The notes: a model not told the origin generated them from the letters alone. A stretch of 64,000 bases of DNA from Zoroaster sp. YZ-2022 (GCA_029582265.1 CM055817.1:26902258-26966257), one strand, 5' to 3'. Shown: positions 10,877 through 23,845, numbered from the stretch's first letter. Translations and numbers: made by a program.

Positions 10877-11410
10877 GTAATAGATGGCTTACTATATTTT
10901 TGACCAGTTCATTCATAATGATGACTATCCCATAGATTAGTTTCTGAGTAATCAACTCCAGTTTTTGAAAACTGATGCCCCCCAATAACTGTAAATGTAC
11001 ACCATCCATGATGGTGCCACTCCTGCAAATAAACACCACACGTAGTTCAACAGTGACTTCATGAAACTTTTGAAATTGCTATAATAAACAAGATGAAAAT
11101 TTAATGAAAAATGCATATGCATGCTTATTAATTATATGCATGTGATTTGGGTACTACATTTAATGTTATTCCCATAAGTACTTTATGAGAAACTATAAAA
11201 AATATTACTTTTTTGGTAACTTCGTGACGTTTTATGTAGTAGATCATCAATCACTGAATCGAAACGAAGTACGCAGTATGAAATTAATTAATGAATATAC
11301 GACACAGAGGTGTTAATGTTTACAAAACCAATAAATAATTTAGGAAATATACATTTAATAACATAAATGAACAATCTAAAAGTTAGCATAATTTAATCAT
11401 TTTTGTGGAG

Positions 11411-11842
11411 GGGCTCTAAGGTCAAATTTTGTTTTGTGATTTTCCAATAACTAGAGTCCTTACTAAAGTGTGAAAAAATATCCCAAAAAATTAGTCTCTA
11501 CCCTCACGTTGATGTAAAATGTCATGTTATTTGATAACCTTCCTGTGTGAAATTTGTTAACATTCCTGAATCTCCACAATATTTGATCAAATCGGAATTG
11601 AAATTTACTTTTTTAAAAACAAAAAATTCCTGTATGGAATGTTACAGACTCATTTACTGTAAGAAAATAGTTACGTCATGTTTCAAATATCGCTCTGAAA
11701 GGGTATCAAATAAAATGATATGTTACACCACTTTAAAGTGAAGTTAGAGAGTTGTAATTTTTCACACTTTAATAAGGACTCTATGTATTGAAAAATAAGT
11801 GCATCACAAAACTGAATTTGACCTTAGAGTGCCTCTTTAAGT
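11411..11842. mobile_element. Long-TIR MITE within each array unit (unit 2 copy given)
   Basis: The ends GAGGGGCTCTAAGGTCAAA and the inverse TTTGACCTTAGAGTGCCTC enclose a fold-back element in which inverted similarity runs for well over 100 bp on each side, including GAGTCCTTAC/ATAAGGACTC and CTCTAAC/GTTAGAG. Equivalent parts are in units 3 and 4. In unit 1 the left end is missing and the MITE abuts the helicase fragment directly. Confidence 0.75.
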
Positions 11843-14800
11843 ATACCTGAACCAGACAAAAAAATGTTTCAACATGTGAATGGACATGCAGGCTTATACT
11901 AGAACTAATTTGAGTTGATTTAGTTAATTTTGTTATATTTTTATTTATTTTTTCACCCTCAACTTTCCATAAAAATTGGACGGAAAAAGTTACCTCACTT
12001 TTCCGTACATTTGTTGATGGAAATTTTATGGTAATTCAAAAAATAATAGTAATAATCCACTCAAATTATCTTTTAGGATAAGCATGCATGTCTATTCAAA
12101 TGTTGAAATTCTTTTTGGGTGGGTTCAGATATTAAAAAAAAAATTTACAAGCATAATAAAAGCTGCTAATGTGACAGTAGGAAAGTGGCCCCCTTTATTG
12201 TGGTTTATGTAATAACTGTAACGGTTACAGTTATTAGTAATAGATGGCTTACTATATTTTTGACCAGTTCATTCATAATGATGACTATCCCATAGATTAG
12301 TTTCTGAGTAATCAACTCCAGTTTTTGAAAACTGATGCCCCCAATAACTGTAAATGTACACCATCCATGATGGTGCCACTCCTGCAAATAAACACCACGT
12401 AGTTCAACAGTGACTTCATGAAACTTTTTGAAATTGCTATAATAAACAAGATGAAAATTTAATGAAAATGCATATGCATGCTTATTAATTATATGCATGT
12501 GATTTGGGTACTACATTTAATGTTATTCCCATAAGTACTTTATGAGAAACTATAAAAAATATTACTTTTTTGGTAACTTCGTGACGTTTTATGTAGTAGA
12601 TCATCAATCACTGAATCGAAACGAAGTACGCAGTATGAAATTAATTAATGAATATACGACACAGAGGTGTTAAATTTACAAAACCAATAAATAATTTAGG
12701 AAATATACATTTAATAACATAAATAAACAATCTAAAAGTTAGCATAATTTAATCATTTTTGTGGAGGGGCTCTAAGGTCAAATTTTGTTTTGTGATTTTC
12801 CAATAACTAGAGTCCTTACTAAAGTGTGAAAAAATATCCCAAAAAATTAGTCTCTACCCTCACGTTGATGTAAAATGTCATGTTATTTGATAACCTTCCT
12901 GTGTGAAATTTGTTAACATTCCTGAATCTCCACAATATTTGATCAAATCGGAATTGAAATTTACTTTTTTAAAAACAAAAAATTCCTGTATGGAATGTTA
13001 CAGACTCATTTACTGTAAGAAAATAGTTACGTCATGTTTCAAATATCGCTCTGAAAGGGTATCAAATAAAATGATATGTTACACCACTTTAAAGTGAAGT
13101 TAGAGACTTGTAATTTTTCACACTTTAATAAGGACTCTATGTATTGAAAAATGAGTGCATCACAAAACTGAATTTGACCATAGAGTGCCTCTTTAAGTAT
13201 ACCTGAACCAGACAAAAAAATGTTTCAACATGTGAATGGACATGCAGGCTTATACTAGAACTAATTTGAGTTGATTTAGTTCATTTTGTTATATTTTTAT
13301 TTATTTTTTCACCCTCAACTTTCCATAAAAATTGGACTGAAAAAGTTACCTCACTTTTCCGTACATTTGTTGATGGAAATTTTATGGTAATTCAAAAAAT
13401 AATAGTAATAATCCACTCATTATCTTTAGGATAAGCATGAATGTCTATTCAAATGTTGAAATTCTTTTTGGGTGGGTTCAGATATTAAAAAAAAAATTAC
13501 AAGCATAATAAAAACTGCAACGGTTACAGTTATTAGTTATAGATGGCTTACTATATTTGTGACCAGTTCATTCATAATGATGGCTATCCCATAGATTAGT
13601 TTCTGAGTAATCAACTCCAGTTTTTGAAAACTGATGACCCCCAATAACTGTAAATGTACACCGTCCATGATGGTGCCACTGTTGCAAATGAACACCACAC
13701 GTAGTCCAACAGTGACTTCATGACACTTTTGAAAATTTAATGAAAAATGCATGTGCATGCTTATTAATTATATGCATGTGATTTGGGTACTAAATTTAAT
13801 GTTATTCCCATAAGTACTTTATGAGAAACTAAAAAAATATTACTTTTTTGGTAACTTCATGACATTTTATGTAGTAGTTTATCATAAAGTACGCAGTATG
13901 AAATTAATTAATGAATATACGACACAACCTGTGCTAATGTTTACAAAACCAATAAATAATTTTGGAAATATACATTTAAGAACATAAATGTACACTCTAA
14001 AAGTTTGCATAATTTATTCATTTTTGTGGAGGGGCTCCAAGGTCAAATTTAGTTTTGTGATTTTCCAATAACTAGAGTCCTTACTAAAGTGTGAAAAAAT
14101 TACCAAAAATTAGTCTCTAACCTCACGTTAAAGTGATGTAAAATTTCATTTTATTTGATAACCTTCCTGTGTGAAATTTGTTAACATCCAAAGACAACAG
14201 TGACGTCACATTTCAACTAAATGGATCTCTACATTTTTGTACAGTGAATTTGCAGTTCATTCCTGAATCTCCACAATATTTGATCAAATCGGCGTTGAAA
14301 TTGACTTTTTGACAAACCATAAATTCCTGTATGGAATGTTAGACTCATTTACTGTAAGAAAATATTACGTCATGTTTCAAATATCGCTCTGAAAGGGTAT
14401 CAAATAAAATGATGTTACACCACTTTAAAGTGATGTTAGAGACTTGTAATTTTTTCACACTTTAATAAGGACTCTATCTATTGGAAAATGAGTGCATCAC
14501 AAAACTGAATTTGACCTTAGAGTGCCTCTTTAAGTACCTGAACCCGACCAAAAAATGTTTCAACATGTGAATCGACATGCAGGCTAAGTTATACTAGAAC
14601 TAATTTGAGTTTATTTACTTCATTTTGTTATATTTTTATTTATTTTTTCACCCTCAACTTTCAATAAAAATTGGACGGAAAAAGTTACCTCACTTTTCCG
14701 TACATTTGTTGATGGAAATTTTATGGTAATTCAAAAAATATTAGTAATAATCCACTCAAATTATCTTTAGGATAAGCATGCATGTCTATTCAAATGTTGA

Positions 14801-14860
14801 AATTCTTTTTGGGTGGGTTCAGATATTACAAAAAATAAATTACAAGCATAATAAAAAACT

Positions 14861-15208
14861 TTCTACTTTGACTGTGTGAAGTTATTTCTTTTTCAGAGAA
14901 GTATTGTACCCCCCCCCCCTACAAACCTTGCCGGGTGAACCTAGGGTAAATAATGTTTTCCTCGGAGGTGGACCGTACCCCCCCCCCCCGCACCCCCCAG
15001 CTCAATGTTGAGTCATTGCATGCAGTCCCACTTTGTACGCACAGACCATGGAGGTAGGAATAGACAGCCTAATGTACATGCAACCCTCTACAACATTGAG
15101 CTGGGGGGGGGGTGACGGTCGGACACCACTCTTGCATTTGGCTGAGCAAAAACTGGTTAGTGAAAAAACAATTAAAAAAATAATTCCGATGCCTGACACA
15201 CCCACCCA
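14861..15208. repeat. Spacer with C-runs and an 18-bp-arm stem-loop
   Basis: Long C runs lie near 14907-14920 and 14978-14990. CCCCCCAGCTCAATGTTG at 14993-15010 is repeated in inverse orientation at 15091-15108, giving a 116-bp stem-loop. No gene is visible. Confidence 0.8.
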
Positions 15209-15886
15209 TACATGTAGACCACAGCAAACTGAGGCGATACTTGGTATTCTATCAAACGGAGGACAGTGGTACAATTTGGGTAGTATCTATCAAATTGAGG
15301 ACAACATACACAATCACTGTCTATGAGGATTACCTGCACTTTAGGCATATGGCATAATGTTTTCTTAGTGCTTGGGAGATATTAACTATCTGTAAGCATC
15401 TTCCGCATAATTAGTCAGCATAAATAGTCAGCATAATTAGTCAATGAACACAGGAATGATAAATCTGCTCGCTGGGCAATTTGGAGGCACATTTGTCTTT
15501 TTGGCTTAACTTGTTTTTCTATTGTCTGTTCACAAGGCGTACAATACCTTTTCAGTTCACTCTAACTTTCAACTTTGATAGAGCTTCATTGTGTTTTGCA
15601 AAGTCTTTAATGTTCCGCCACGTTCGAGTCGCGAGTGCCACAGGACAGGCCGTTTCAATGTCACGTTTGCCGGGTAGTTTCTTCATCAGAAAAATCTCTG
15701 TAGTCCCTCCATGACGTCTCTCTTCTCTACAGTCCATGGACGATGCTGCCCTCTTCGAGATAACGGGAGGCCTGACTAGTGGATGGGACACTGGCTTCAC
15801 AAGTTCCTATAACACAAAGTAATTAAAAGACAATTTAGACATAGGAAATCATTCACCTCGGTGCAGCCAGCTAGAGACAGAGAGAA

Positions 15887-16240
15887 AGAGAAATAATAAT
15901 AATAATGTGTGGACTTATATAGTGCACGTATCCACCAACTGAGTGGTGCTCAAGGCGCCTATTATTACCCCTGCTCATAAGGCTCATAAATCATTCCTGA
16001 AACCATCTCAGCTCCCTGGGGAGTATACAGCTCAATTGCTGCCATTACAGCACATAGGGCTAATCAACCAACTCTGCCCTCACAGGTACCCATTTAACCC
16101 CTGGGTGGAGAGAAGCAATTATGGTTAAGTGTCTTGCTCAGGGACAAAGTGTCACGGCTGGGATTCGAACCCACATTCTGCTGCTAACACCAGAACTTGA
16201 GTCCGGTAAGCTAGACCGCTCGGCCAATGACACTCCATTA
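15887..16240 (-). mobile_element. tRNA-derived SINE in copy B
   Basis: It is orthologous in position to the SINE at 2809-3160, with the same A and B boxes, body and (ATT)n tail. The B box here reads GGTTCGAATCCC, the standard form. Confidence 0.85.
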
Positions 16241-18104
16241 TAGAGAGAAAGAGAAATAGAAAGAAAGATAGAGAAAATAGATGGACTGAAAACAGATGGA
16301 AACAAAAATATAAACAGTCAAAACTTACTGTTATCACTAGAATCATCACTGAGTCACAGTAGTCAGAAGAATCACTGCTGCCGTCATCAGTGGTGAAGCC
16401 CTCTGCAAATAAATAAAGAACAACAAAGAAATGATTAAAGTATTTCTGCTCGCGTAAGAATGTGCTGGCCACGGTGGAGGGAGGGGCGAGAGGGGATGAG
16501 AAAATGTCGGTCACCTACATGTAGACAATTGGGAGCGAACAAAAAAGTGAGGTACACACAGAGGAGATATTAGTTTCGGTGGCTGCCGTACCTCCAGTGA
16601 CATGTAACTCTTGCAGTGATTTGCCATGCTGGGACTCCAAGTTGCCCCTCTCCAAGTTGAGGAAAAGTCGTGACAGTTGAGTAACCCTCTGGACGGTATC
16701 TGGCATCTGGTAGTATTCACGATGGACTCGCAAATCGTGACCCATGAAGTCTGCCAGGGTTTCCAGCTGATGGTCCTTCAAGGCAAGAATTTGTGACGCA
16801 GTCGCGACATGTTTCCAGTTTGGTAGAGCGGATGCTGTCGGCATTGTCGAGGCCGCATCGTTTGCATACGCTCTGAGACAGTCACGTCCTCGAATATGGC
16901 TCATGCCTCCATAACAAGACCGTGCAAACAAGTACACGTTATCCTGTGCAACTCCAGCTTGAAATCTCTTTGCAACCAGAGCATTCAACCACGTCATGGC
17001 CTCGTTGCTGAGAAGGACCGGCACAGTTCTGCCCCTCTTACCAACTATTTCAACGACTTTGAACATTTTGCAGAGGTGCCTTTCGAGATCAGTGAGCACG
17101 CAGTCCCTATTGACAACAGATGTACTGTGCTTGTTGAAATCTTCAACTTTCATCTTGGAAACTTCACCCTGCCTCCTGCGATTGAATATAATGAGGCTGC
17201 ACAGTGTGACCTCATTCAATATCTTCCAGGGTGCGATGACTTGTTTCCCCCGGGCAGCTTGAAGGAGTCGCAATTGCCTGTCACCAGTGTCATTGAGAAA
17301 CGATGACATTTTAACCACATCAGCATTTGTGGGGAGAACGGTGGGTTTATTACGCTTTCCTTGGTACAGTGTTCTGTGCGCATGGTGGACACATGTTCTC
17401 TCCATTTCATTTCACACAATTGCAGGAACTGGTCGGATGTTTGTGCTTTGTGCCTTTCACCGGACTCCAGAGCATTTCCTTTGAGAATGACTGCACATTT
17501 CTTGATGGAATGCCCAATCTTCGGTGCTTGAGATGGAACATTATACAACTGGTTGACTTCACTGAAGCCTGCGATATCCTGAACAGCCTTGAATATATCA
17601 TTGAGGTGGTGGGGATGGATGAATACTCAAGTGATGCATTTGGTAGGTTGGTGTTTTTTCGCAGTTGGATGACGAGGCGACCCAATTCGCGTAGCTTGTT
17701 TCGGATATAGCCATGTTGAGCTACGTCGTGGCCGAGCTTCAGGTATTCACGTTTGGCTACTTCGATAATCAGTGAATCGGTTTTGACTATGAGAGATATA
17801 TCATCTCTCTTCATGGGACTTAAAACTTTGTTCAACTTGAAAGATCCACCAACAGGAGGAGGTTTCAACAAATCACTCTTGTGAGCCACTCGTCTACAAG
17901 CTGACACACGGCCTCCATCAGTATGTGCATTGAGAACAGGCTTAATTGGGCACCGGTGTCTCCAAAGATCACTGCGTACATAATAACCAAAACAATATAT
18001 GCACGGTCCATAGTCATGGGGATCTGCCTTATGATTGGGCCTATATGCCACAATGAGGACACCCTCACCCTCTCGAAGTACTTTGCAATTGTGTCTGTGA
18101 TTAC

Positions 18105-18245
18105 TGTGGTGTTTAAGATAGATTATGAGATTGAGTTTGAACGAAACAATTGAGAACTTTCTAGATTACGTTTATTCAGCCATCTTGGATTGGTTAATGA
18201 TAACAACAACTTGTGATCAACAGAGGGCGCTATAGCAACTCTACA
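18105..18245 (-). repeat. 3' LTR of the Gypsy element
   Basis: 141 bp, TG...CA ends, with an AATAAA on the minus strand (GAATAAACG) as polyadenylation signal. It is unusually short for an LTR. Confidence 0.95.
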
Positions 18246-18722
18246 TTTACCCCCTATTTTTTAGAATTTTTTTTTACAACTTTAAAAAAAATTTTTGAAA
18301 AAACTTAAAAGAATCTTTGAACTGATGAGTGATTAAAAACATAAATGAAAATCAATTGTCATGATGCATTTCTTTAGAGTTCTTTCTTTTTTTCTGTTTT
18401 TTTTAAATGCAAACTTCTTGACTTTTTTTTTTTTTTTTTTTTTTTTGAATAAACAACAACAATTTAAGGGAAAAATTTCAACACATTTTTCAAACAACAA
18501 AACAAAACATGTTCTCATGTGCTCAGAAATGAGAATTTAGGTTTTCAGTGAAAAACTTTGCTTTTGTTTTGGGCTTTTTATTTATTTTTGTTGTTGAGTG
18601 GTTTCAATTGAGAGCTGGTTTAAAAAAAAAAAAAAAATTAAATTTGTTATGCTCTCCTGTGCATCTGAAATGTTTGAAATTTTTTTTTTTTTTGAACTTT
18701 GGATTTTTTTTTTTCAAAGGAA
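18246..18722 (-). other. Gypsy 3' untranslated part with homopolymer runs
   Basis: Between the pol stop and the 3' LTR. It contains T/A homopolymers up to about 25 bases (near 18422-18446) and the polypurine tract next to the LTR. No coding content. Confidence 0.8.
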
Positions 18723-21700
18723 TTATTTGACATAGTCTTTGAATCTAACTGGAGGCTTATGAACTCTGGTGGATCGACGGAGACATGACTTCAAGGGAGA
18801 ACGGGATAGTTCATCATTGTCATCAGGCGTCGCGGTACGTGTGGCAGTGTCAGTAGTTTTGGGGATTGTTGGAGGTTCTGTGAGAGTAGGTAGATTGTTC
18901 ATGTGTTCTTCGTTGTCTTCTTCTGAGGTAATGTGGGGATCTGGAGGAGGGGCTTCAATCCGTTTGAAGTGAGAAACATTTCGCTTTGTCAACTTGTCAC
19001 CTCGTCTGGCTACGGTCATGTTTCCTCTCCTTGTGACTTCAAAGGGGTTGGGATTGAACGGAGGAGTGTGTTTGGTTCTTTTGGGTTGGCGTACAAGAAC
19101 CGTATCTCCTTCTTCGATGTTGCTCGGCTTTGCATGAAGAAGATTGTCTGTGTATGCTTTCATCTTTGACTTCTGTCGTGCATCTCTCGATCGAAGATAG
19201 TTGTCATGTTTGCGATACTGCATCGGAGTCTGAAGTTCTGGGAATTCACACTTCAGCTTTCTCGAGTTTAGTGCTTCGCTTGGAGATATGTTAGTCGTGG
19301 AATGTGGAGTGGCTCTGTATTGACGGAGAAATTTGTGTAACGGTTGTTTCCAGCTTACTCCTTCTGATTCAGCGGTGCGTATGAGTTTTCCAAGTGTTCT
19401 GTTCAGTCGTTCTACCTCTCCATTCGCTCTCGGCCATAGCGGAGTGACTCTACGGTGTGTAAATCCAAGGGAAGTAGCGAACTTAGCGAATTCATGACCG
19501 TGAAAAGGAGGGCCATTGTCTGTCTTCACTACATCGGGAATGCCTTGTCTGGAGAAGATTGCATCTAGCTTTGGTATGGTGGATTTGGATGAAGTAGAAC
19601 TGACGATTTCAACTTCGGGGTAGCGACTGTATTCGTCTACGACTACTAGAAGATATTCTCCTGATGGGTAAGGACCGGTAAAATCTACTGCGACCTCTTT
19701 CCATGGAGCGGAAGGTAGTGGTGTCATCTTTAGCGGTTCTGGTCTTTCTGCATTAGTAGTGGTTGCTGCTTGGCAGGGAATGCATTGTCTTACTTTGTCT
19801 TCAACCATTCTATCTATTCCTGGAAACCAAACTTTTTCTCTGAGGAAGCATTTTGTCTTCACGATTCCCTGGTGACTGGCATGAGCAAGGTTTACGGCTT
19901 TAGATCTCAGGGATGTGGGCATGACTAAACGGTTTTCTCTCAGGATTACTCCATTGCATATGGTCAATTCGGAGCGGACTGGTTTGAACGGTCGAATGTC
20001 TATATCGTCCCAGTCATGTGACTTTCCTGACTGGATTGTTTTCATCAGCTTTTGCATGACGTCATCAGTAGCGGTTTCATCGCGAACTTCATCAAGGGTC
20101 ATGGCTTTGGGAACTGCGTTGTTACAGACATAGCTCACGTATTCTTCTGCAACGGATTTGCTGGAGGGTTTGTTTACCGGGTGTCTGCTTATGTAGTCTG
20201 CAGGATTTTCATCATCTTTGCCTGGCTTGTACACGAGTTCACAGTTGTATGGCATAAGACGAAGACGCCATCGATCAATTCTCAGAGAAGTCTGCCTGTT
20301 GCCTTTGAAGATACCCAAAAGTGGTTTGTGGTCGGTGATGATTCGGAATTTGGAACCGTATACGTAGAGATGAAAATGCTCGACTCCCCAGACTGTTGCA
20401 AGCATTTCTCGTTCTGTCTGAGAGTATCTGGTTTCTCACGTCGGACAGTGTACGACTTCCGTATGAGATGACTTTGCCATCTTGACACAGCATTGCGCCT
20501 AAACCGACTGGGCTTGCATCCACGATGATGTCTGTTGCTTTACGTGGATCGAAGTAGGCCATCATACTGGAATTACTCAGGATACTTTTCAGCTTCATGA
20601 AGGACGCAATTTCTTCTGAATCCCACTTCCATTCTGCATCTTGGTGTGAGAATTCGCAGGGTGCTGTGACTGTTGCATAGTTAGGGATGAATCTGGATAC
20701 ATATGAAGCTAGACCAAGGAATGATTTGACTTCTTTCGGATTCATTGGAGGAGTGGCATTGATGAGTGCATCGATCTTTTTGGGATCAGGGGCAAGACCG
20801 TCTCTGGAGAAGATATGTCCGTAGAATTTGACTTGCGGCTGTGCGAATTTGCACTTGTCTTTGTTGAGTTTGGCGTTATGGCTCTGGAGTCTATCGAGTA
20901 CAGCTTTCAGGTTTCTGTCGTGTTCCTGCTTGTCTTTGCCGTAGACTATGATGTCATCAGAAACATTCTTACACCCTTCTAGACCAGTGAGTAGTTGTGA
21001 TACTGCTGTCTGGAATATTTCTGAAGCTGCATTTACACCAAACATCAAACGTTTGTATCGACGAAGACCAGCATGAGTACTGAATGTAGTGATATGTGTT
21101 GATGCGGGTGCGAGTACAAATTGGTGATAACCAGCGGTCATGTCGAGTGTGCTGAAGACTGAGGAACCATTCAAATCTGCTATGATGTCATCTAGAGTTG
21201 GCATGGGATGTCGCTCTCTTTCGATTGCTTTATTTGCTTGACGCATGTCAACACAAATTCTGACTGCTCCCGAGGGTTTCGGTACAACTACGATTGGGCT
21301 GACCCACGGTGTAGGACCATCAACTTTCTCGATTATATCTAAATCTTCAAGTCTCTGGATCTCTTTCTCAACATCTTTGCGAGTGTGGAATGGTATGCGA
21401 CGATGCTTTTGTTGTTTTGGTGGGACGTCAGGGTCGATATGGAGTTGAATTTGGACATCGTTGATTTTTCCAATGCCATCAAATAAGCCACTGTATCTCT
21501 GATGTACGCTATCATGGCTCATGTTCATTGGGTCTGGTGTCTGTTTCATCTGCTCTGGCATTTGCTGGATGTGACACGTAACAAGGTCGGGGTTGAGGGA
21601 GATCAGTTTCAGATTCTTCGCCGTTGTGTAGGATAGCAAATTACATGTGTCGGTATCGATTACGTGGAAATCTGCGTTACAGGAAGTTGAACCAACTTTG

Positions 21701-21756
21701 ACTTCAGCGGAAAAAAATGCCAAGTACCGGCAGGGGTGTTTTTGTGCCGTATGCAT
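18723..21756 (-). pseudogene. pol: Gypsy pol: reverse transcriptase, RNase H, integrase
   Basis: Two overlapping frames meet near 20440. The first (21756-20275) has RT motifs: PWVSPIVVVPKPSGAVRICVD, FSTLDMTAGYHQ, and the catalytic box as NVSDDIIVYG; an S in place of the usual valine of YVDD is, to my knowledge, common in this Gypsy lineage. RNase H starts there (VDASPVGLGAMLCQD). The second (20405-18723, 560 residues, stop at 18723) continues RNase H (ITDHKPLLGIF), then integrase with its HHCC finger (HASHQG, CIPCQA) and DDE residues in VAVDFTGPYPSG, VVKTDNGPPF and NGEVERLNRTL. One frameshift separates the two; otherwise pol is complete. Confidence 0.93.
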
Positions 21757-22807
21757 AGACTTTGGAACGTGGCTGTTTCAGAGTGTGACGGTTGAATTGA
21801 AGGAGATCAAAAGACTTTGAGTCTAGTACATTGACTGATGCGCCAGAATCTATCATGGCTGTCATGGTTGTGTTGCCTATGCTCATCTTGCAGGTAGGCA
21901 GGTTAGCAGAATGAATGACGAAAGCACTGGCATGGTTTACAAAAATGTAGTCAGCATCTGAATCTTCTTCATTTTGGTCCACAGTGTGTACGGCTTGTTT
22001 AGCTTTTGCTGAGTGACAGACTGACGCAAAATGTCCCATCTTCTTACAGTAGCGACATTCTCTACCCTTCGCTGGGCAGGTGTTGGTATGTGGATAAGAA
22101 CCACCACAGAAGTAGCAGGTGCGGTTTCGCTGACCCGGTTGTTCAGGTTGTCTCTGTCTGGACGGAGACCTCTGACTTTTGAATTTGCTTTGCTTTCTTC
22201 GTCGGCGGGTAGGAGGGTTGGACCGTCTATCATGTCTGCCTCTATCATCACTGATTGCATTTGTAGCTTCTTGACGACCAGCTTCGACTAGATCTGCTTC
22301 ACGTTCACTTGTTTCGAAGGAACGGCCAATGGTAAGTAGCTGTTCAAGCGTCATTGTCTCACGCAGGGCTCTTCTACGTAGACGTTGAGATTGGCAACTC
22401 AAGATTATCTGTGCGACAATTTCATTGTCCACATTTTCGAATTCGCAGGTCTGGGATAGCTGTCTCAATCGAGTGTGATAGGTGTCTAGTGTCTCTCTTT
22501 CTTCTCCTGTTTCGCCTGTCTGAATTTATATACTTCGTATGCCTTATTTCTGCGAGGGTTGAAGTATTTGGTGAGGGCTTCGACTGCAGATTTGTAGTCA
22601 TTTTCATCGCCTGTGTTATCTAAAGTCTCAAAGATTTCATCTACATCTGTGCCTGCATAGTGGAGTAACAATGCTCTTTTTCGTGCCTCATTACTGATCC
22701 ATAGCTACCATTAACCTTTCAAATCTCGGCAACCATTTCTTCCATCTGGGGCCCGCATTACTGTCTGCATGCACATCAAATCTCTGGAAGACTGGTAAGA
22801 TTGACAT
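21704..22807 (-). pseudogene. gag: Gypsy gag-protease region, frameshifted
   Basis: Gag starts near the ATG at 22807 (MSILPVFQRFDVHADSN). Frame changes near 22690 and 22485 split it into three readable pieces. The last (22468-21704) carries the conserved RLRQLSQTCEF region, two zinc knuckles (CYFCGGSYPHTNTC and CRYCKKMGHFASVC) for RNA binding, and the aspartic protease motif MIDSGASVNVLD. The protease runs out of frame at an A7/T7 homopolymer near 21710. Given the almost identical LTRs, some of these shifts may be sequencing errors rather than decay. Confidence 0.85.
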
Positions 22808-22958
22808 GGTGGTGTGAGCATGTGACTGATTTTGACTCACTAACGTAGAGATTTTTTGGCTAGATTTCGAGACTTTTATCGATGTAGAATGTGCCAATAA
22901 ACTTTGACAACTCACCTAAGCTTTCTGTGCTTGTATCCTCAGATCCTCGTCGCCAAAA

Positions 22959-23099
22959 TGTGGTGTTTAAGATAGATTATGAGATTGAGTTTGAACGAAA
23001 CAATTGAGAACTTTCTAGATTACGTTTATTCAGCCATCTTGGATTGGTTAATGATAACAACAACTTGTGATCAACAGAGGGCGCTATAACAACTCTACA
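22959..23099 (-). repeat. 5' LTR of the Gypsy element
   Basis: 141 bp, identical to the 3' LTR except for one A/G difference near the outer end (CTATAACAAC versus CTATAGCAAC). Confidence 0.95.
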
Positions 23100-23845
23100 A
23101 TTACCAACATTACGTATTTTCAACAGAAGATTGTTACGGGCACTACGGTCGGTCTCCGAGGTAATATCTACAACTTCTCTTTCTTCCTTATGGCAAGACC
23201 GAAGATGACGGGGCAACTTAGCCTCAGGTTCGTCACAGTAAAAACAAAAGTGTTGTTTGTCCCATTTCCTTTGACCACCCATATTACTGGTCTGCATGAC
23301 TGTCACGCCGCAGTTCTCATCGGGTTCAAAATCGTCAGGTGAGCTGTGTGGCTCGTTAGTCGGGCTGCTATGACATCCCGAGGCTTCAGGGGTAACACTG
23401 GAAAGGGTTGGTTGGCCACCGTCATCCCTGCACTGTGGCAATGATGGGTGGACCAGCTAGAATGAAATAAAACAGACATATTTATCAGCAGTGGATACAC
23501 GCTATTTTCGATCTGGGAAAGGCTGCAGTGAAAGGGAAGGGGGGGGGAGCTACGGCCAAACCCCATTAACCCTCCTATTATCAGTGTAGTTCTTCACAAA
23601 GTGGACCCATACTTAAAAATGTCTCAACTGGGACATATTGTGGTACGCACTTTCTTATCTAATGATTAATGGCATAGCCCAAGGCTCTTCAGAGAGATGA
23701 GGTAAACTGAAGCAGCCACCTGCTTTGTTTCATTGCAAGGCTAACTTGAAATAAACCAGTGCAGTAAATTGCGGTATACACGTACTGTGTGAGGATCAGA
23801 ACAGTTTGGTTTTTGTCCCATACCCAGGGCATTTTGGTATCTATG

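Larger units (their letters stand above)
10018..14860. repeat. Four-unit head-to-tail tandem array (1.26-1.44 kb units)
   Basis: Units begin with GAGTCCTTACTAAAGTG at 10018, 11454, 12810 and 14075; the fourth is truncated near 14860. Units 2 and 3 share a deletion of about 80 bp relative to units 1 and 4, so they are each other's closest copies. Each unit contains a MITE-like inverted-repeat part and a spacer. The spacer of units 1-3 includes a ~60-bp segment (ATAACTGTAAATGTACACC...CCACTCCTGCAAAT) that is also found just beyond the conserved end of the HUH fragment at 8430-8490. No protein is coded: the repeated short open frames are by-products of the repetition. Confidence 0.93.
18105..23099 (-). 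mobile_element. Ty3/Gypsy LTR retrotransposon inserted in copy B
   Basis: LTRs of 141 bp at 18105-18245 and 22959-23099 differ at one position. They start TG and end CA on both strands. The target duplication ATTAC is at 18100-18104 and 23100-23104, and copy A shows the empty site near 5040. The element reads on the minus strand. Next to the 5' LTR is a TGG-starting primer-binding site (TGGCGACGAGGATCTGAG near 22937-22955), and inside the 3' LTR is a polypurine tract (AATAGGGGGTAAA, 18246-18258). The order gag, protease, RT, RNase H, integrase is that of Ty3/Gypsy. The nearly identical LTRs indicate a young insertion. Confidence 0.95.

Noticed and set aside
10123..13097. Repeated short protein beginning MKFVNIPESPQYL
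   Set aside because: Present only because the array repeats the same MITE-like DNA; it lies within the inverted repeats, lacks a domain and differs by deletions among units.
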